Below, piece by piece: positions 61,806-64,000 of a stretch of 64,000 nucleotides of DNA. Each line of letters starts with the position of its first letter. Within the stretch, counting starts at the first letter, position 1. This DNA is from Volvariella volvacea V23 (Eukaryota > Basidiomycota > Agaricomycetes > Agaricales > Pluteaceae), in the NCBI GenBank assembly GCA_000349905.1, contig KB722737.1, positions 2,470,925 through 2,534,924 of the forward strand. Direction: 5' to 3'. The notes under the pieces are model-generated. The model did no database searches, had not been told where the DNA came from, and saw only the letters and a list, made by a program, of their open reading frames with translations. The position numbers and the translations under genes were made by a program.

Positions 61806-63003
61806 GTGCAATTCTTTTGCTCGCCTCTGCCACAAATGGAAGTCAGTGTCAATGACGAAGAATGAGCGAGAAAAGACAAACCGGGACATCAGTACTTGGT
61901 GTGCCCACCTCGAGCCGCCAACAGGGAAGCAACATGACGAGGCATGCTCTCGTATAGCTTGTCCAGAGCCTCCTGGGAGAACAAGTACCACTCCTCCTGT
62001 AGTGCCTCCCAGAATTCCTCTTTATTGTGTGGGAGGGGGTTGCAGGCACAAATACGAGCATCGAGCTGTTGCCAAACGTGCTCGATGATGTTCATATCTG
62101 GGCTGGATGGTGCCCAGGGCAACCGACAGACCTTTTTCTTCTCGAACCAGGCCTTCGCAACCCCACTGGTGTGCTTGAGATCATTATCTTGCTGGAATAT
62201 GGGTGCAGTCTTCCCAGAACACTTCATGCCAAAGTCCTTCAATATCCCAAGATATGATTCCTGCAAGATATTGACATAGCCAGGTCCATCCATGATCCTG
62301 TCAATGCAATGAAGTCGGCCCACCCCCTTTGATGTAATGCACCCCCACACCATCACCTTGCCATCACCATGCTTCACCATCTTCTTTGTGAATTGTTGAT
62401 CAAGTTGCTGCCCAGGCTTAATCCAGCAATATTGGTGGCCATCCAACTTGAAAAGCATGAACTTCGACTTGTCTGAAAAAATGACCTGCTTCCAGTCCTC
62501 AACAGTCCATGTGGAATGAGCAAGTGCCCAATCAAGGCACTTCTGGCAGTGGACCTTAGAAAGGTAGGGCTTGGACCTCTGGACATGGCAAATAAGTTCA
62601 TTCTCCTTCAAGTGACATGCAATCATGAATTGCAATAGATCTGGGAAGGCCTTCTGGACCTTGGTCACATTGGCTGCCTCAGTTGTAGCAAGAATACATG
62701 CAGCAACCCAGACCTCACAGGCATCCATCTTGTGGAGACGACCAGTCTTGGGACAGACATGATGATAGTCCTCAATTTTCTCAAAGCATTGGATGATGTG
62801 AGTGACTGTGGTGTGGTGGAGGATGAACTTGTTGGCAATGAGCTGGGTCCTGTCCCCACAGTGGTGGGACTCACCAATGCATGCAACCTTTGTTGGGGAG
62901 GTGTAAATCATGAGTATGCAAAAGATAGAGCTGTCCAAAGCAAATTTGCAAGTAGGAGAGCAAGGAGGCTGACCTGATCCCCCCATGAGCATAAGTATTG
63001 CAC
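61806..63003 (-). mobile_element. Tc1/mariner-like DNA transposon
   Basis: A 1.2-kb element bounded by imperfect inverted repeats: 61806-61829 on the plus strand reads GTGCAATTCTTTTGCTCGCC inward, and 62987-63003 reads GTGCAATACTTATGCTC inward from the right. It contains one transposase gene on the minus strand. Clear TA target duplications are not visible directly at these two edges, so the outer limits are uncertain; the left end may instead be the CAGTG repeat at 61615. Confidence 0.65.
61889..62992 (-). CDS. Tc1-family DDE (DD34E) transposase
   Basis: Cut-and-paste transposase, about 367 residues, with an unbroken frame. Start: ATG at 62992 (or 62986) lies within the right terminal repeat; the longer open frame to 63109 runs outside the element and is not used. 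The N-terminal half is the DNA-binding helix-turn-helix region (around VTKVQKAFPDLLQFM). The DDE domain shows the first catalytic Asp in QVIFSDKSKFM, a WGCIT block, the second Asp in FQQDNDLKHT and the Glu in SPDMNIIEHVW, with 34 residues between the last two: DD34E, typical of Tc1. A C-terminal LYESMPRHVASLLAARGG matches family ends. All catalytic residues are present, so the protein could be active. Codons are not broken by introns. Confidence 0.88.
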   Translation of the reverse strand: MLMGGSGQPPCSPTCKFALDSSIFCILMIYTSPTKVACIGESHHCGDRTQLIANKFILHHTTVTHIIQCFEKIEDYHHVCPKTGRLHKMDACEVWVAACILATTEAANVTKVQKAFPDLLQFMIACHLKENELICHVQRSKPYLSKVHCQKCLDWALAHSTWTVEDWKQVIFSDKSKFMLFKLDGHQYCWIKPGQQLDQQFTKKMVKHGDGKVMVWGCITSKGVGRLHCIDRIMDGPGYVNILQESYLGILKDFGMKCSGKTAPIFQQDNDLKHTSGVAKAWFEKKKVCRLPWAPSSPDMNIIEHVWQQLDARICACNPLPHNKEEFWEALQEEWYLFSQEALDKLYESMPRHVASLLAARGGHTKY

Positions 63004-63094
63004 CTGTCAGCGACCGCGTCAAGCACTCGCGTGACCAGGGATCAGGAATATAAAGAATAGATAAAGGATAATAAATAGAGAGGAAATAATAATA

Positions 63095-63170
63095 TGTCAT
63101 AAAGGTCATAAGAGGTCATAGGCGTCATGGAGGTCGTGAGGGTCATAAGAATCGTGAAAGGTCATGAAGG
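63095..63170 (+). repeat. Degenerate tandem repeat of GGTCATAA-like units
   Basis: About seven imperfect copies of an 8-10-nt unit (GTCATAAA, GGTCATAAGA, GGTCATAGG, CGTCATGGA, GGTCGTGAG, GGTCATAAGAATC, GGTCATGAAG) lie end to end on the plus strand. No coding potential. Possibly part of a retroelement LTR or its flank. Confidence 0.6.
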
Positions 63171-63333
63171 GGAATAATATAATCTAACGGGTTTTACCCC
63201 ACACATGGAGGGACAGGCGTCAAGCCACCCACATGAGAAGCAGACAGGCGGTCGACGGATGCGTGCGAAGCATCTCACTCCGTTGACCAGGTAAATAGAA
63301 TTATATCTCGATGAACTACTTACCACTATGAGT

Positions 63334-63351
63334 ACTCGCATCGTAGCGAGT
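63334..63351. repeat. Hairpin ACTCGC / GCGAGT
   Basis: Perfect 6-bp stem with a 6-nt ATCGTA loop, lying between two direct copies of ATATCTCGAT (63303-63312 and 63354-63363). Confidence 0.6.
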
Positions 63352-63435
63352 TCATATCTCGATTGCTGGAGTAAAGGTACTGGGGATATCACCTACGCGG
63401 CTTGACGAGGGCAGGGGAGACCAAATCTAGACTGG

Positions 63436-63458
63436 GGAGCTACTTGCCAGGTAGCTCC
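63436..63458. repeat. Hairpin GGAGCTAC / GTAGCTCC before a TATA run
   Basis: Perfect 8-bp stem with a 7-nt loop TTGCCAG. A TATATATATA run (63461-63470) follows at once, as in an LTR promoter. No gene follows within 170 nt. Confidence 0.6.
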
Positions 63459-63536
63459 AGTATATATATATCTATCTATTACATGCGCACAGACTATTGT
63501 GCTAATACTTGCATCATGATGATGTGATATGGCATC

Positions 63537-64000
63537 TGTCAGGGCTCGTAAGAGCCCTCGACATAAACGCCCGATATTCTGATGCTCACCAAACGTCTAC
63601 GTTTCACCAACAAGCGCTCACCAAGCGTTTACACTCACGTTGACGCCCACCAAGCATCTCTATTATTTCATTTTCATTTCTCTTTTTCTTCTTTCCGATA
63701 CACCCTTTTTCATTATATCTTCGATACATAATGCACATTACCCCATTTCCTCTCTTACACATCACCCTTACCTACATACATCCGTTTACCCGTACCCTAT
63801 ACCCTCATCTACAATCTCCCATCTCACTTCCCCCATCTCCGTTCCCTCTTTATGGTATACCCTTTGTTCTCTACTGCATCCGATGATTTGATCTTGTTCT
63901 AGATGAACATGTGTTAAGTCAGAAGATCGATTATGATTTCATATGACTCCGTCCCCTCCCACATTGACTGCGCATGACATGGGCTTACGCGTACATGCCA
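63537..64000 (+). repeat. LTR-like start and G-depleted tract
   Basis: TGTCAG at 63537 opens into a perfect hairpin GGGCTC-GTAA-GAGCCC (63542-63557), then imperfect repeats of CTCACCAARCGTYTAC (63588-63653). From 63661 to 63840 only 5 of 180 bases on the plus strand are G. TGTCAG also occurs at 63005, right after the Tc1 end. This resembles retroelement LTR or 5' leader sequence, but no gag, pol or second LTR is in the window. Confidence 0.4.

Noticed and set aside
63640..63891. 83-codon frame
   Set aside because: Caused by the G-depleted C/T/A-rich tract; no start context or motif.

Overview
This window looks like nuclear DNA of a basidiomycete fungus, most likely an Agaricomycete. Almost every gene is broken by many short introns (about 45-65 nt, GTRNGT donors, CTRAC-like branch sites, AG acceptors). 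The gene set is that of a filamentous fungus: GH72 cell-wall glucanosyltransferase, ATG26-type sterol glucosyltransferase, SSK2-type MAPKKK and a SUR7/PalI-like protein. I recognise about 20 protein genes on both strands with little intergenic space. Family names come from recognising conserved protein blocks, not from a search. Exon borders were set by requiring the conserved protein to stay in frame across GT/GC...AG introns.

Layout. 1-1955: 3' part of the splicing factor PRP17/CDC40. 3232-3543: a very small secreted repeat precursor that looks Kex2-processed (the most novel item). 4255-6972: MCM3. 7829-10853 (minus): RINT1/TIP20 Golgi-ER tether. 11322-11996: beta-carbonic anhydrase. 12232-13393: HAD-like phosphatase/nucleotidase. 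13848-16790: peroxisomal ABCD half-transporter. 17105-17761: UPS2/SLMO-like PRELI protein. 18424-25769: the large B-block subunit of TFIIIC. 26444-28880: an unrecognised membrane protein with about eight TM segments. 29297-33979 (minus): SSK2/SSK22-type MAPKKK. 34112-36166: DRG2/RBG2 GTPase with extreme exon fragmentation. 37576-39157: metallo-beta-lactamase-fold hydrolase. 39552-40497: UPS1/PRELI-like protein. 41350-45583: RIC1. 46084-47627: 2-oxoglutarate/Fe(II) dioxygenase-like protein. 47854-53291 (minus): sterol 3-beta-glucosyltransferase. 53723-54764: SUR7/PalI-like protein. 55248-57279: GAS/GEL glucanosyltransferase. 57592-59658: RRM plus zinc-knuckle RNA-binding protein. From about 59844 to the end the character changes: a truncated ABCC transporter pseudogene with an in-frame stop, a Tc1/mariner element with a full-length DD34E transposase, and then repeat- and hairpin-rich, partly G-depleted sequence that resembles retrotransposon LTR material.

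Most neighbours are unrelated housekeeping genes, so no operon-like logic is expected. Themes do recur: mitochondrial phospholipid transfer (two PRELI proteins), Golgi/ER trafficking (RINT1, RIC1), cell wall and plasma membrane (GAS, SUR7-like, sterol glucosyltransferase) and RNA synthesis/processing (PRP17, TFIIIC subunit, RRM protein).

The most interesting signals are: (1) the Kex2-type repeat precursor at 3232-3543, whose four copies of a 9-residue unit differ at many synonymous positions; (2) the DRG2 gene, where keeping the conserved protein requires exons of 18, 16, 15, 14, 6 and apparently 1 nucleotide; (3) a perfect GGGTTCGAACCC palindrome (a Pol III B-box match) inside an unusually long first intron of the TFIIIC B-box-binding subunit gene; (4) the broken ABCC gene ending at a copy of the terminal repeat of the adjacent Tc1 element.
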